DNA of 64,000 nt from Xenorhabdus cabanillasii (GCF_003386665.1 NZ_QTUB01000001.1:1922001-1986000); one strand, 5' to 3'. Shown: positions 29,968-39,690, numbered from the stretch's first letter. Numbers and translations: made by a program. The notes: generated by a model not told the origin, from the sequence alone.

Positions 29968-30933
29968 ATGAGTAATCGCAATTATGGTGTTCTATTGGTC
30001 AATCTTGGCACGCCAGATGAGCCTACACCAGCAGCAATCAGACGTTATTTAGCGCAATTCCTAAGTGATCGACGGGTGGTCGATATCCCTGCATTGATTT
30101 GGAAGCCGCTATTACACGGTGTTATTCTTCCCTTCCGTTCTTCCCGTGTCGCTAAACTATACGAGGAAATCTGGACAGAAGAAGGCTCTCCTTTACTGGC
30201 TTATAGTATTCGCCAACAAAGACGATTGAGTGAAAAGCTGAGTGATATTCCTGTGGTTCTGGGGATGACTTATGGCTCACCTTCTTTGTCTCAGGCAGTA
30301 GATACTTTGTTACAGCAAGATATTAATCATTTCATCATACTTCCTCTCTATCCCCAATATTCCAGCACAACATCGGCAGCTGTATTTGATAGTATCAGCA
30401 AAATATTGCAGGGATATCGTACTATTCCTCATCTGAATTTTATCCGTGGTTATGCAAGGCACCCTGCATACATTGCTGCGCTGAAGGAAACAGTAGAGCA
30501 AAGTTTTGACAAGCATGGTCAGCCTGACCGCCTTATTCTTTCTTACCATGGCATTCCTGAACGTCTGGTTAAGATGGGGGATATTTATCCAAAAGATTGC
30601 CTGGCAACGACCGAGTTTTTGTCGCAAGTGTTGGATTATCCGGCAGATAGAATTATGATGACCTACCAATCACGTTTTGGTCGTTTGCCGTGGTTAACAC
30701 CCTTCACGGATAAGACAATGGCATCGTTGCCAAAACAAGGTGTGAAACATGTTCAGGTACTGTGTCCGGGATTTGCATCTGACTGCCTTGAGACATTGGA
30801 AGAAATTAAGCAACAGAATAAAGTTGTTTTTTTGGGCGCAGGTGGGAAAAAGTTTGAATATATACCTGCACTTAACGATAATGAGGCACACATTTCGCTG
30901 TTCGAACAATTGGTCAATAACATTGTCAGATAA
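29968..30933 (+). CDS. hemH: Ferrochelatase HemH
   Basis: A 321-aa enzyme (E. coli 320) that inserts Fe2+ into protoporphyrin IX, the last step of haem synthesis. The active-site residues H194 in SYHGIPERL and E275 in CLETLEEI are in place. Start ATG follows TGTTGAGGA. In E. coli hemH is followed by aes; here it is followed by wzz, the arrangement known from the Yersinia O-antigen locus. Confidence 0.96.
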   Translation: MSNRNYGVLLVNLGTPDEPTPAAIRRYLAQFLSDRRVVDIPALIWKPLLHGVILPFRSSRVAKLYEEIWTEEGSPLLAYSIRQQRRLSEKLSDIPVVLGMTYGSPSLSQAVDTLLQQDINHFIILPLYPQYSSTTSAAVFDSISKILQGYRTIPHLNFIRGYARHPAYIAALKETVEQSFDKHGQPDRLILSYHGIPERLVKMGDIYPKDCLATTEFLSQVLDYPADRIMMTYQSRFGRLPWLTPFTDKTMASLPKQGVKHVQVLCPGFASDCLETLEEIKQQNKVVFLGAGGKKFEYIPALNDNEAHISLFEQLVNNIVR

Positions 30934-31083
30934 TGAATTATTGGCAATCATGGATTGTTACCGGGCTCTATGTTGGCAAGACTTTAGTAGATATGGACAT
31001 TTTTGCCTATAGTTAACCAGCATATATTTTGCGAGTTGTGTGATTTTTTAAGGATATTGCTTCAAGATCAATAAATTCCGTGA

Positions 31084-31110
31084 GTAGGAGCAGAAACTCG
31101 GTGGGCAACA
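31084..31110 (+). promoter_or_regulatory. Degenerate JUMPstart-like element upstream of wzz
   Basis: TAGGAGCAGAAACTCGGTGG followed by GCAACA shares GGAGC-GAAACTC--GGGC spacing with the JUMPstart sequence of polysaccharide operons, but the ops core GGCGGTAG is not intact. It may be a relic of an RfaH-controlled O-antigen leader. Confidence 0.3.
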
Positions 31111-31149
31111 ATTGAGAAGCAAAATTATTTTGTATTGGAAATGTAGATA

Positions 31150-32262
31150 ATGAGTAATAAACCAGTTAAGAACGCGGATTTTTATGAGGGGCATGCAGAT
31201 TATTATCATTCAAGGCAAGAAGATGAAATTGATCTGTTTGAATTGTTCTCCGTAATCTTTCAATCAAAATATTTGATTATTGCAGTATCCTTTGTGTTTG
31301 CAGTAATTGGCTTTGGTATTGCATCATTCTTGCCGCAAAAATGGACCAGTACGGCTGCGGTGGTACAACCAGGGCTGGAAGAGTTTCAGCCATTAAAGAA
31401 CGTATTAACAGAGCTGAATGTTCTTAATCTCGAATCAAATCTGACAAAAGAATCGTTATATAAGCGTTTTGTTGAAAACTATAATTCACGTGTATTACGT
31501 GAAGAGTATTTGGTGGATACTGATTATTTCAAAGCACTGCTCGCCAATAAAGATGAAATTACTGCACAGGGCAAAAGAAGTCTAATCGAACAGATTGTAA
31601 ATAAAAATATTTCCTCTTCCGTGCCTAAAAAAGATAAAGAAGACGAGTTTTATGAAACAACGCTCTCTTTTAGTGCCGGTACGGCGGAAGATTCTTACAA
31701 ACTGCTATCTGGCTATATCAAATTTGTCTCCGCAGTTGTGCGGGATCAGGTGAAAGATGAACTGAATGATATGGTGCGTCAGAAGCTGGTTTACTCGAAA
31801 AAACTCTATGATATCGATTTGGCCCGTATCACAAATATGCGTGCTACAGATATTGAACGATTGAAGTATGCAATTTCCATCGCTAACTCCGCGGGCGTCA
31901 AAAAACCAGTCTCTAATGGTGGCGCTATCATTAAGGATGATCCAGATTATTCAATTGCATTAGGTTCCGATGCGTTGCAACGAAAATTGCAGATTACTGA
32001 AGGAATTACCGATTCAACAATGATAGATGCAGATTTGCGTAACCGTCTTTTGTATATCAAAAATCTGGAAACTGTAAATATTGATAAACTTGATTTCCAG
32101 CCATTCAGATATATGCAGGAGCCTTATGAGCCAACAACGAAAGATTCACCTAAGCGTTTGTTGATTCTGCTTGGCGCTGGTTTTATTGGCTTTATCCTGT
32201 CCATTATGTTTGTTCTGATGCGCAATATGGTGCGTAGCCGTCAGAAGCAGCAGACAGCTTAA
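31150..32262 (+). CDS. Wzz/FepE-type polysaccharide chain-length regulator
   Basis: A 370-aa polysaccharide co-polymerase. It has two membrane helices (about residues 42-62 and 336-358) flanking a large periplasmic coiled-coil domain, and the Pro-rich entry of the second helix (TTKDSPKRLLILLGAG) typical of Wzz. It sets the modal length of O-antigen or a related polymer made by Wzy. Length is between WzzB (~325) and FepE (~377). It sits between hemH and gsk, exactly where Yersinia keeps its O-antigen cluster, but no glycosyltransferase or wzy/wzx genes accompany it. Confidence 0.85.
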   Translation: MSNKPVKNADFYEGHADYYHSRQEDEIDLFELFSVIFQSKYLIIAVSFVFAVIGFGIASFLPQKWTSTAAVVQPGLEEFQPLKNVLTELNVLNLESNLTKESLYKRFVENYNSRVLREEYLVDTDYFKALLANKDEITAQGKRSLIEQIVNKNISSSVPKKDKEDEFYETTLSFSAGTAEDSYKLLSGYIKFVSAVVRDQVKDELNDMVRQKLVYSKKLYDIDLARITNMRATDIERLKYAISIANSAGVKKPVSNGGAIIKDDPDYSIALGSDALQRKLQITEGITDSTMIDADLRNRLLYIKNLETVNIDKLDFQPFRYMQEPYEPTTKDSPKRLLILLGAGFIGFILSIMFVLMRNMVRSRQKQQTA

Positions 32263-32315
32263 TATATTTTATAAGCCAATGTCTTGTCAGAGGCTTATAA
32301 TAACCGTAATTTTAA

Positions 32316-32341
32316 CGGCCAATGTTGTATAACATTGGCCG
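32316..32341 (+). terminator. wzz terminator
   Basis: CGGCCAATGTT-GTAT-AACATTGGCCG is a perfect 11-bp stem followed by CTTCTCTTTC. It separates wzz from gsk. Confidence 0.75.
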
Positions 32342-32456
32342 CTTCTCTTTCATGGATACCATTTATGGATACCAGTTTTTTGTCTCGCTGTGGTATTGTA
32401 CCAAATGGGATTATGCTAATATGCCGCATGTTTTGGCTCTATAGCAGCAATCAACT

Positions 32457-33767
32457 ATGAAATTCCCCGGTAAGCGTAAATCTAAACACTATTTTCCTGT
32501 CAGCCACAGAGATCCTCTACTTCAGCCCATCAAAGAGATGATGGATACTGAAAGTAATCGAGCCTATATTGTTGGTATTGACCAAATATTGGTAGATATT
32601 GAAGCAAAAGTGGATGAAAATTTTATTCAACGTTATAACCTGAGCCAAGGGCATTCACTAGTTATTGAGGATGATGTGGCTGAGGCACTCTACAATGAGT
32701 TAGCAGAAAATAACTTGATTAGCCATGAGTTTGCAGGCGGAACTATCGGTAATACTTTGCACAATTACTCTGTTTTAGCTGATGATAAGTCTGTATTGCT
32801 TGGCACTATGTGTAATAACATCCAAATCGGCAGTTACGCTTATTGTTATCTCTGTAATACTTCCAGCCGTATGGACTTAAATCATCTTCAGGGCGTCGAT
32901 GGCCCGATTGGCCGTTGTTTCACTTTAATAACTGAAAATGGTGAAAGAACATTCGCTATCAGCCCGGGATTAATGAATCAACTCAGTCCAGAAAATATTC
33001 CTGAACATATTATTGCAGAAGCATCGGCGTTGGTAATTACAGCCTATTTGGTACGTTGTAAGCCAGGTGAACCTATGCCGGAAGCGACGATGAAAGCCAT
33101 TGAATATGCGAAAAAGCATAATGTCCCTGTTGTACTGACATTAGGAACTAAATACGTCATTGCTGATGATCCTCAATGGTGGCGTGATTTTCTGGCAGAG
33201 CACGTTTCTGTAGTAGCCATGAATGAGGATGAAGCTCAGGAACTAACAGGTTTTAGTGATCCCTTGCTGGCGGCAGATATGGTTTTGAATTGGGTGGATC
33301 TCGTATTGTGTACTGCCGGGCCGGCTGGATTGTATATGGCGGGTTACACTGAAGAAGAGCATAGGCGTCAGACTTCACATCCATTATTGCCGGGCGCAAT
33401 TGCTGAGTTCAATCGTTTTGAGTTTAGCCGTGCGATGCGTCAGGCTGATTGCCAGAATCCAATGCGGGTCTATTCTCATATTGAGCCATATATGGGAGGG
33501 CCTGAGAAGATTATGAACACTAATGGGGCAGGAGATGGTGCATTGTCTGCATTGCTGCATGATATTACGGCCAATAGTTATCACCGAATGAATGTTCCGA
33601 ATTCCAGTAAACATATGCGCTCTTATTTGACATACTCTTCTTTGGCTCAGGTATGTAAGTATGCGAATAGAGTGAGTTATCAGGTATTGAGCCAGCATGC
33701 TCCGCGCTTGACTCGTGGATTACCAGAAAAAGAAGATAGCCTGGAAGAAGCGTACTGGGAACGTTGA
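32457..33767 (+). CDS. gsk: Inosine-guanosine kinase Gsk
   Basis: A 436-aa PfkB-family nucleoside kinase (E. coli 434). The C-terminal PfkB signature NTNGAGDGALSALLHD near residues 352-367 holds the catalytic aspartate and anion hole. It phosphorylates guanosine and inosine in purine salvage. It follows wzz, as in Yersinia, and converges on ybaL. Confidence 0.95.
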   Translation: MKFPGKRKSKHYFPVSHRDPLLQPIKEMMDTESNRAYIVGIDQILVDIEAKVDENFIQRYNLSQGHSLVIEDDVAEALYNELAENNLISHEFAGGTIGNTLHNYSVLADDKSVLLGTMCNNIQIGSYAYCYLCNTSSRMDLNHLQGVDGPIGRCFTLITENGERTFAISPGLMNQLSPENIPEHIIAEASALVITAYLVRCKPGEPMPEATMKAIEYAKKHNVPVVLTLGTKYVIADDPQWWRDFLAEHVSVVAMNEDEAQELTGFSDPLLAADMVLNWVDLVLCTAGPAGLYMAGYTEEEHRRQTSHPLLPGAIAEFNRFEFSRAMRQADCQNPMRVYSHIEPYMGGPEKIMNTNGAGDGALSALLHDITANSYHRMNVPNSSKHMRSYLTYSSLAQVCKYANRVSYQVLSQHAPRLTRGLPEKEDSLEEAYWER

Positions 33768-33780
33768 TAATTATTGTTCA

Positions 33781-33812
33781 GGAGTATCCCGTTAATTTTA
33801 TCGGGATACTCC
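33781..33812. terminator. Bidirectional terminator between gsk and ybaL
   Basis: GGAGTATCCCG and CGGGATACTCC form a perfect 11-bp stem with a T-rich 10-base loop between convergent genes. Confidence 0.7.
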
Positions 33813-33825
33813 ATATCGCTAATAA

Positions 33826-35538
33826 TTATGCCGCTGATGGATTGGTTGGTGAAAGTGATGATGGTGGAGTTATTGGACAACCTGTATCATTTTCCGGCAG
33901 TACGTTAGCCATAGTTTTGGCGATTTCATGTTCGCCAATAATGATGTGATTGGCACCGCGTTCTGTAATATAAGTGACTTCATCGTCATAATGAGCACGG
34001 ACAATAATATTGATATCTGGTCTCATTTCCCGCGCATTTTCGACAATCTTACCCGCTTCATAACCATTTGGAATGGTCAGGAATAATGTACAAGCGCAAT
34101 CCAGTCTTGCTAATGTCAGGATATCTTTATTGGCCGCATTACCCATTACGGCACTGATACCAGCCTCTCCTAGCTCTTCAAATCCGGCACGTGTATCTTC
34201 AATGGTTACCAGTGGAAAATTTCTTTCTTGTAGATGCTGGCAAAGCAGACGACCAACCCGGCCATATCCCACGACAATGGCATGACCACAAATATTGACA
34301 GGGATCTGAGTTTCTTCTTCTAATGTTTCTTCTAACAGCTGTTCTTCAATGGTTTCTGTTTTCTCCAGATAGCGATCCAGCAAGCTGAATAAAACTGGAT
34401 TTAACATAATAGAAAGAATGGCTCCTGCAAGTATAAGATTATGGGCATCTTCATCCAACATACCTAAAGTTACTCCGAGCCCTGCCAGAATAAAGGTAAA
34501 CTCGCCAATTTGGGCAAGACTGACGGAAATTGTCAGCGCAGTACGTCGCGAATGACCAAAGATCTTGACCAACAACATGGCGGCGGCTGATTTGCCAATA
34601 ATGATAATGGCAAGGGTTCCTAAAATGGCAATTGGCTGTTGTAAGAGGATCATTGGGTCAAACAACATGCCTACGGACACAAAGAATAGAACTGCAAAAG
34701 CGTCTCTGAGAGGCAAAGTATCTTGCGCCGCACGATGACTTAATTCTGATTCATTCAGCACCATGCCAGCAAAAAATGCTCCTAATGCAAATGAGGCATC
34801 AAACAGTGTCACGGCACCATGGGCGACCCCCAATGCGATAGTAAGGACTGCAAGGGTAAATAATTCACGGGAGCCTGTACCGGCTGTTCTCGCTAAAAGC
34901 CAGGGGATAAGACGGCGACCGACGAAAATCATTAATAAAATAAAGGCGACAACTTTGCCAATTGTAATAGTCAGTCCGAGCAGTAACTGACCTATATCTG
35001 CATTCTGGTTATCTAAAATACCCGCAGATGCGGGTAGTAATACCAGAGTTAGTACCATTGCCAGATCTTCAACAATTAACCAGCCAATCGCAATCTTACC
35101 TCGCTGGCTATCAATGAGTTGGCGCTCTTCCAGTGCCCTGAGAAGCACTACGGTACTGGCGGTTGACAGGCAGAGGCCAAAGACAATCCCACTGAATAAT
35201 CCCCAGCCAAGTAGTTTTGATAAACCGGCTCCCAGAACGGTTGCAACGGCAATCTGTGCAATAGCACCTGGGATTGCAATTGATTTTACGGCTAATAAGT
35301 CTTTGAGTGAAAAATGCAGGCCGACACCAAACATCAGTAAGATCACGCCAATTTCTGAAAGTTCGGGTGCCAGAGAAGTATCGGCAACAAAACCAGGTGT
35401 AAAAGGCCCTGCGAGTACACCTGCCATAAGATAACCTACTAAAGGCGAGATTCTCAGGCGCTGTGCAAACATACCGAGCAGATAGGCGAGAAGAAAACCA
35501 CCAACAATAGTCGTGATTAGAGGTGTCGAATGCTCCAT
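33826..35538 (-). CDS. ybaL: CPA2-family cation:proton antiporter YbaL (KefB-type)
   Basis: A 570-aa protein (E. coli 558). Residues 1-390 form a Na+/H+-exchanger domain of about twelve helices (GLCLSTASTVVLLRALEERQ is highly conserved), followed by a RCK/TrkA-N nucleotide-binding domain beginning at VVGYGRVGRLLC. The ATG at 35538 is preferred to the TTG one codon earlier because of spacing to AAGGAG. Likely a K+ or Na+/H+ antiporter gated by a nucleotide or glutathione ligand; the ligand is unknown. The extreme C-terminus (Pro/Ser-rich) diverges from E. coli. Confidence 0.92.
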   Translation of the reverse strand: MEHSTPLITTIVGGFLLAYLLGMFAQRLRISPLVGYLMAGVLAGPFTPGFVADTSLAPELSEIGVILLMFGVGLHFSLKDLLAVKSIAIPGAIAQIAVATVLGAGLSKLLGWGLFSGIVFGLCLSTASTVVLLRALEERQLIDSQRGKIAIGWLIVEDLAMVLTLVLLPASAGILDNQNADIGQLLLGLTITIGKVVAFILLMIFVGRRLIPWLLARTAGTGSRELFTLAVLTIALGVAHGAVTLFDASFALGAFFAGMVLNESELSHRAAQDTLPLRDAFAVLFFVSVGMLFDPMILLQQPIAILGTLAIIIIGKSAAAMLLVKIFGHSRRTALTISVSLAQIGEFTFILAGLGVTLGMLDEDAHNLILAGAILSIMLNPVLFSLLDRYLEKTETIEEQLLEETLEEETQIPVNICGHAIVVGYGRVGRLLCQHLQERNFPLVTIEDTRAGFEELGEAGISAVMGNAANKDILTLARLDCACTLFLTIPNGYEAGKIVENAREMRPDINIIVRAHYDDEVTYITERGANHIIIGEHEIAKTMANVLPENDTGCPITPPSSLSPTNPSAA

Positions 35539-35753
35539 CAAGGCTCCTTCTAGGTTAGATTGTTATAGATTGTATTATTAGGTGAGGTAATAATTCATTT
35601 TACAAATAATTTAAAATAATTGCTTGAAAAATATGATATTATATGAAAATGCAGACGATCTACATAAATATTATTGTAATGGTATTTTATATATATCTTT
35701 TCATTATTTACTCATGTTTACAAAGAGAAGTGATATTAATAAAATAATATTTT

Positions 35754-36768
35754 TTAGTATATTGTACTATTTTTTTCATTCTTATTTTCTATATTTGGCA
35801 ATAATAGGGTAAAAATACCAAGAAGTGGTAAAAAAGCACAAATTTTGTAAACCAATTCTATGCTGGTTTTATCTGCTACATAGCCAAGTACTGCTGCACC
35901 GATGCCTCCCATACCAAATGCCAGACCAAAGAATAAGCCACAGCAAACAAAAATACAAAGAGATGAATCTGCGCACTTTGCACTGAAATACCGAATTTCT
36001 GGATCAGGTAAAAGGTGTAATAACTGCTGATACTGGTGAGATAGAAATACTTTGAGAAAATCAGCACCAGAAGAATGATGAATGAACGGATAATTATTTT
36101 CTTAGAAAAACGGGGATGAGGAAGCGTATTGGATACATGGCGTGAAGTGGCATGGTGCTGCATTTTGTACCACTGACTGACTTGTAACAAAATGATAATA
36201 GCCAACAGGGCCGCTAGAGAAAACCATCCCACATTGCCCTTACCATAAGGTGCTATGATGATAGCGGCTAACAGAGGGCCAAATGCACTCCCCAGATTTC
36301 CACCTACCTGAAATAAAGATTGAGCTAATCCAAGGCGTCCACCCGAAGCCATTCGAGCAACCCGTGATGATTCAGGATGAAAAACAGATGAACCAGTGCC
36401 GACGAGTGCAGCAGCCAGTAATATAACAGGAAAACTGTCTGCGTAGGCTAACAAAAGTAATCCGGATAGTGTAAACCCCATCCCGATAGGGAGTGAATAA
36501 GGTTGAGGATGTTTATCTGTATATAAGCCGATGAGAGTTGTAGTAAAGATGCAGTGACCTGGTAAGTCAGAGTGATCATTCCGATCTGGATAAAGCTAAG
36601 GGTAAATTCAGACTGCAATAGTGGGTAAATTGCTAAAATGAGCGATTGGATCATATCATTCAGGAGATGAGATAGGCTGATCGCACCAAGTATTGAGAAA
36701 GCAGTTCCCTGTGTTTTTTTCCGCGTATCTGTTAATGGGATAGTGTTATTCTGCTTAATTTTGTTCAT
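35754..36768 (-). pseudogene. fsr: fsr, fosmidomycin-resistance MFS efflux gene, decayed
   Basis: Three fragments in different frames together match Fsr. The N-terminal fragment (start ATG 36768, FSILGAISLSHLLNDMIQ) is lost after SLLQ near 36531-36541, where one missing C shifts the frame. The middle fragment (GMGFTLSGLLLLA to FLFAVA) then jumps near 35930-35948 directly to the C-terminal GLFFGLAFGMGGIGAA in another frame, so about 80 residues are deleted. The C-terminal part runs to a stop at 35754. Two independent lesions make this a true pseudogene rather than a sequencing artefact. Position ybaL-fsr-ushA is ancestral. Confidence 0.88.
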
Positions 36769-37108
36769 TATTTCATCGGCTTCACCCACGTTGCGGGGGT
36801 GTTGAAGTGTTATTTAATTGTTACAGCTTAATGCATATTAACTTTCTAATAAAATCTTTGCTTATCTTGATATAATTTGATGCTTATCGCAAAAAAATGA
36901 AATAAAACGCTATCTAATAGCCTGATTATGTAATCCTGATCGAAAAAACATCGTGTCGAACGTCGTGTCGTTATTCCATTCTGTGGTGAATATGCACTTA
37001 TTCCAGTAAGGTTTCTTGTTATAAAAAAGTAACATACCTTAAACGGGGTAGGTTTTAACATTTTTGAAAACTAGTAATAGATTTATTTAAGGAACATGGA
37101 GATACCCG
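36769..37108. other. Divergent intergenic region fsr relic/ushA
   Basis: No gene is visible. The stretch must contain the ushA promoter. CGTGTCG occurs twice 12 bases apart (36952-36958 and 36964-36970). GGAG 9 bases before 37109 is the ushA ribosome binding site. Confidence 0.6.
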
Positions 37109-38767
37109 ATGAAATTTTCATTTAAAGCGTCAGTGTGTGCCCTTGTTGTTTCTCTGTCGTTGTCACCGATGATCGCATCTGCTTGGGAAAAGGATAAAAC
37201 GTACGATATTACGATCCTGCATACCAATGATCACCATGGTCACTTTTGGCAGAATGATCATGGAGAGTATGGTCTGGCAGCTCAGAAAACCGTGGTGGAT
37301 TCTATCCGTCAGGAAGTTGCTAAAAAAGGCGGCAGTGTATTGTTGTTGTCTGGCGGGGATATTAACACTGGTGTGCCTGAATCGGACATGCAGGATGCCG
37401 AGCCGGATTTTAAAGGAATGAATCTGGTGGGTTATGACGCGATGGCGTTGGGAAACCATGAATTCGATAAGCCTTTGAATGTACTCTATCAACAGGAAAA
37501 ATGGGCGACTTTCCCATTCTTGTCAGCGAATATTTATCAAACCAGCACCGGCAAGCGTTTATTTAAGCCATATGTGGTATTCGATAAGCAAGGTGTGAAG
37601 ATTGCGGTTATTGGTTTAACTACTGATGATACAGCTAAAATAGGTAATCCGGCTAATTTCCCTGATGTGGAATTCCGTATACCTGCCGAAGAAGCGAAAA
37701 AAGTTATTGATGAACTGAAGAAGGTTGAAAAGCCAGATGTCATCATTGCAGCAACCCACATGGGGCACTACGACGACGGTCATCATGGCACGAATGCGCC
37801 TGGTGATGTGGAAATGGCACGTAGCTTACCTGCTGGTTATTTAGATATGATTGTGGGTGGACATTCACAAGATCCGGTTTGTATGTCTGCGGAAAATAAA
37901 AACTATAAACAGGTGAATTATGTCCCTGGGACGCCTTGTTCTCCGGATCGTCAAAATGGGACATGGATTGTTCAGGCACATGAATGGGGGAAATATGTTG
38001 GTCGTGCTGATTTCCAGTTTCGCAATGGTAAATTTAAGCTAACTCATTATCAATTAATTCCCATCAATTTAAACAAAAGGGTCAAAAAAGAAGACGGAAG
38101 CACTGAGCGTGTTTACTACACTCACCAAATTCCTCAAAACTCTGAAATGCTGAAATTGTTGACACCTTATCAGGATAAAGGGGATCAGAAATTAGGTATC
38201 AAGATTGGATCTGTTGATGGTAAATTAGAGGGCGATCGCAGCAAGGTTCGTTTTATACAGACCAATATGGCTCACCTGGTACTGGCAGCACAGATGGAAC
38301 GGGCAAACGCTGATTTTGCTGTGATGAGTGGAGGAGGGATCCGCGATTCTATTGAAGCAGGGGATATCACTTATAAAGATGTATTAAAAGTTCATCCATT
38401 TGCTAATCAATTGGTTTATGTGGACTTCAAAGGAAATGAAGTTCTGCCCTATTTGGCTGCTGCTGCGAATATGGAGGCTGATTCAGGTGCTTATGGTCAG
38501 TTCTATAATGTCAGTTTTGTAAAAGATGGCAAAAATATCAGTGACGTCAAAATTGGTGGAAAACCACTGGATCTGAATAAAACTTACCGGATGGCAACAT
38601 TGAACTTCAATGCTATCGGTGGTGACGGTTATCCGAGAGTTGATGATTTACCGGGATATGTTAATACCGGTTTTGTCGATGCAGAAGTGTTGAAAGGGTA
38701 CATTGAGAAACACTCTCCGCTGAAAGTAGCGGACTATGAACCGAACGGCGAAATTGTGTACAAATGA
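37109..38767 (+). CDS. ushA: Periplasmic UDP-sugar hydrolase/5'-nucleotidase UshA
   Basis: A 552-aa exported enzyme (E. coli 550) with signal peptide cleaved after ASA. The N-terminal metallophosphatase domain shows ILHTNDHHG, SGGDINTG and GNHEFD; the C-terminal substrate-binding domain contains GGGIRDSIEAGDITYKDV. It hydrolyses UDP-glucose and nucleotides in the periplasm so that nucleosides can be salvaged. GGAG lies upstream of the ATG. Confidence 0.96.
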   Translation: MKFSFKASVCALVVSLSLSPMIASAWEKDKTYDITILHTNDHHGHFWQNDHGEYGLAAQKTVVDSIRQEVAKKGGSVLLLSGGDINTGVPESDMQDAEPDFKGMNLVGYDAMALGNHEFDKPLNVLYQQEKWATFPFLSANIYQTSTGKRLFKPYVVFDKQGVKIAVIGLTTDDTAKIGNPANFPDVEFRIPAEEAKKVIDELKKVEKPDVIIAATHMGHYDDGHHGTNAPGDVEMARSLPAGYLDMIVGGHSQDPVCMSAENKNYKQVNYVPGTPCSPDRQNGTWIVQAHEWGKYVGRADFQFRNGKFKLTHYQLIPINLNKRVKKEDGSTERVYYTHQIPQNSEMLKLLTPYQDKGDQKLGIKIGSVDGKLEGDRSKVRFIQTNMAHLVLAAQMERANADFAVMSGGGIRDSIEAGDITYKDVLKVHPFANQLVYVDFKGNEVLPYLAAAANMEADSGAYGQFYNVSFVKDGKNISDVKIGGKPLDLNKTYRMATLNFNAIGGDGYPRVDDLPGYVNTGFVDAEVLKGYIEKHSPLKVADYEPNGEIVYK

Positions 38768-38794
38768 TAATTGGTGAAGTTTAATTATTGGTAA

Positions 38795-38825
38795 AAAAGA
38801 CCATCTGTAAGACAGATGGTCTTTT
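38795..38825 (+). terminator. ushA terminator
   Basis: AAAAGACCATCTGT and ACAGATGGTCTTTT pair over 14 bp with a 3-base loop, ending in T residues. Confidence 0.88.
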
Positions 38826-38887
38826 ACTTACTATTGGGAACGGTGATAAATAATCTAAAATAAGGATGGTTGAAAATAAATAGTTAT

Positions 38888-39406
38888 CTAATTATTGAAT
38901 ATCATGGTTATTAGTGAATCACTTTCTCCTTTAGTTTTAGTTGGTATTGTTTTAAAGCCATGGCTTTCATATAAATTGATAAGTTTCTGTTTGTTCTGAC
39001 ACTCTAAAATGATTACTCTTCCTCCAATTAAGTATTGTGCTTTTTCAATGATAATGTCTATGGGAGTTAGAATATCTTTAAGTTTTATTGGGTTTTCTTT
39101 TAAGGAAAAATTTTTAGCTATTTGCCCAATTAAATAAACCTTTAATGAATTTGCATTGTTACTAATACCGTTAAGTTTTTTTATTTTTGACTTAGAGAGA
39201 GCAAGGTTATGTGTTGGTAACTCCTTAAAGGTCAAAGAAAAGTAAGCTAAGATAATTCCGACTTTATCTAAAATTAAATAAGTCCTTGTTGCATCAGCCT
39301 TTTCAAATCTGATGGATTTGAAATGTAAAAATGATTCTACATCTTGGTTTGCTGGACATGAAAATGAGTGCAAATACTCCATTGTTTTATCAGCACCCAG
39401 AACCAT
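38888..39406 (-). CDS. GNAT-family acetyltransferase, probable toxin of a two-gene module
   Basis: A 172-aa protein from the ATG at 39406; a TTG at 39421 that overlaps the stop of the 55-aa partner is an alternative start. It has the order of a GNAT fold: SFSCPANQDVESFLHFKSI at the N-terminus, the acetyl-CoA segment VYLIGQIAKNF (~residues 90-100), GGRVIILECQNKQKLINLYE and ESHGFK near the C-terminus. It resembles the GNAT proteins seen in phages and Firmicutes next to very small upstream genes. Base composition is clearly more AT-rich than ushA and ybaK around it, suggesting transfer. Toxin activity (acetylation of aminoacyl-tRNA or another target) is inference. Confidence 0.7.
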   Translation of the reverse strand: MVLGADKTMEYLHSFSCPANQDVESFLHFKSIRFEKADATRTYLILDKVGIILAYFSLTFKELPTHNLALSKSKIKKLNGISNNANSLKVYLIGQIAKNFSLKENPIKLKDILTPIDIIIEKAQYLIGGRVIILECQNKQKLINLYESHGFKTIPTKTKGESDSLITMIFNN

Positions 39407-39417
39407 TAATACTTTAT

Positions 39418-39585
39418 TCAAAGTGAGAATTTGCGTTTTAATATTTCTATTGCCTCTTTCTGTTCAGCTTCAATATCTATATGTTCATATTTGTTATTTC
39501 TTGGCCTTCTATTAGCCCTCCGCAACATTTTAATTGCCTTGGGATGGGTAATAACAATCTGCCTGAAAAATGACGAAGTAGCCAT
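39418..39585 (-). CDS. 55-aa basic protein, probable antitoxin partner
   Basis: This small gene begins at ATG 39585 with a near-perfect AAAGGAGATAAAA ribosome binding site and ends at TGA 39418-39420. The product starts MATSSFFRQIVITHPKA, continues with an Arg/Asn-rich patch (LRRANRRPRNN) and ends in a short amphipathic helix (EQKEAIEILKRKF). Its stop overlaps an alternative TTG start of the GNAT gene, so translation is probably coupled. The pattern M-x-x-S-S-F-F...I-V-I-x-x-P-K-A resembles short antitoxin-like proteins in front of GNAT toxins. No characterised homologue is claimed. Confidence 0.7.
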   Translation of the reverse strand: MATSSFFRQIVITHPKAIKMLRRANRRPRNNKYEHIDIEAEQKEAIEILKRKFSL

Positions 39586-39690
39586 TTTTATCTCCTTTTA
39601 TTTAAATATATTAAGTTACTTGAAATGGTAAATGATATTGTTTTTGCGATATGGGAAGTATATCGGCATTAGATAATTGAACAAGGCCCT

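Noticed and set aside
35624-35812. Open frame of 62 codons on the + strand beside the fsr relic
   Set aside because: Extremely AT-rich, no convincing start signal, and it overlaps antisense the true 3' end of the fsr relic.
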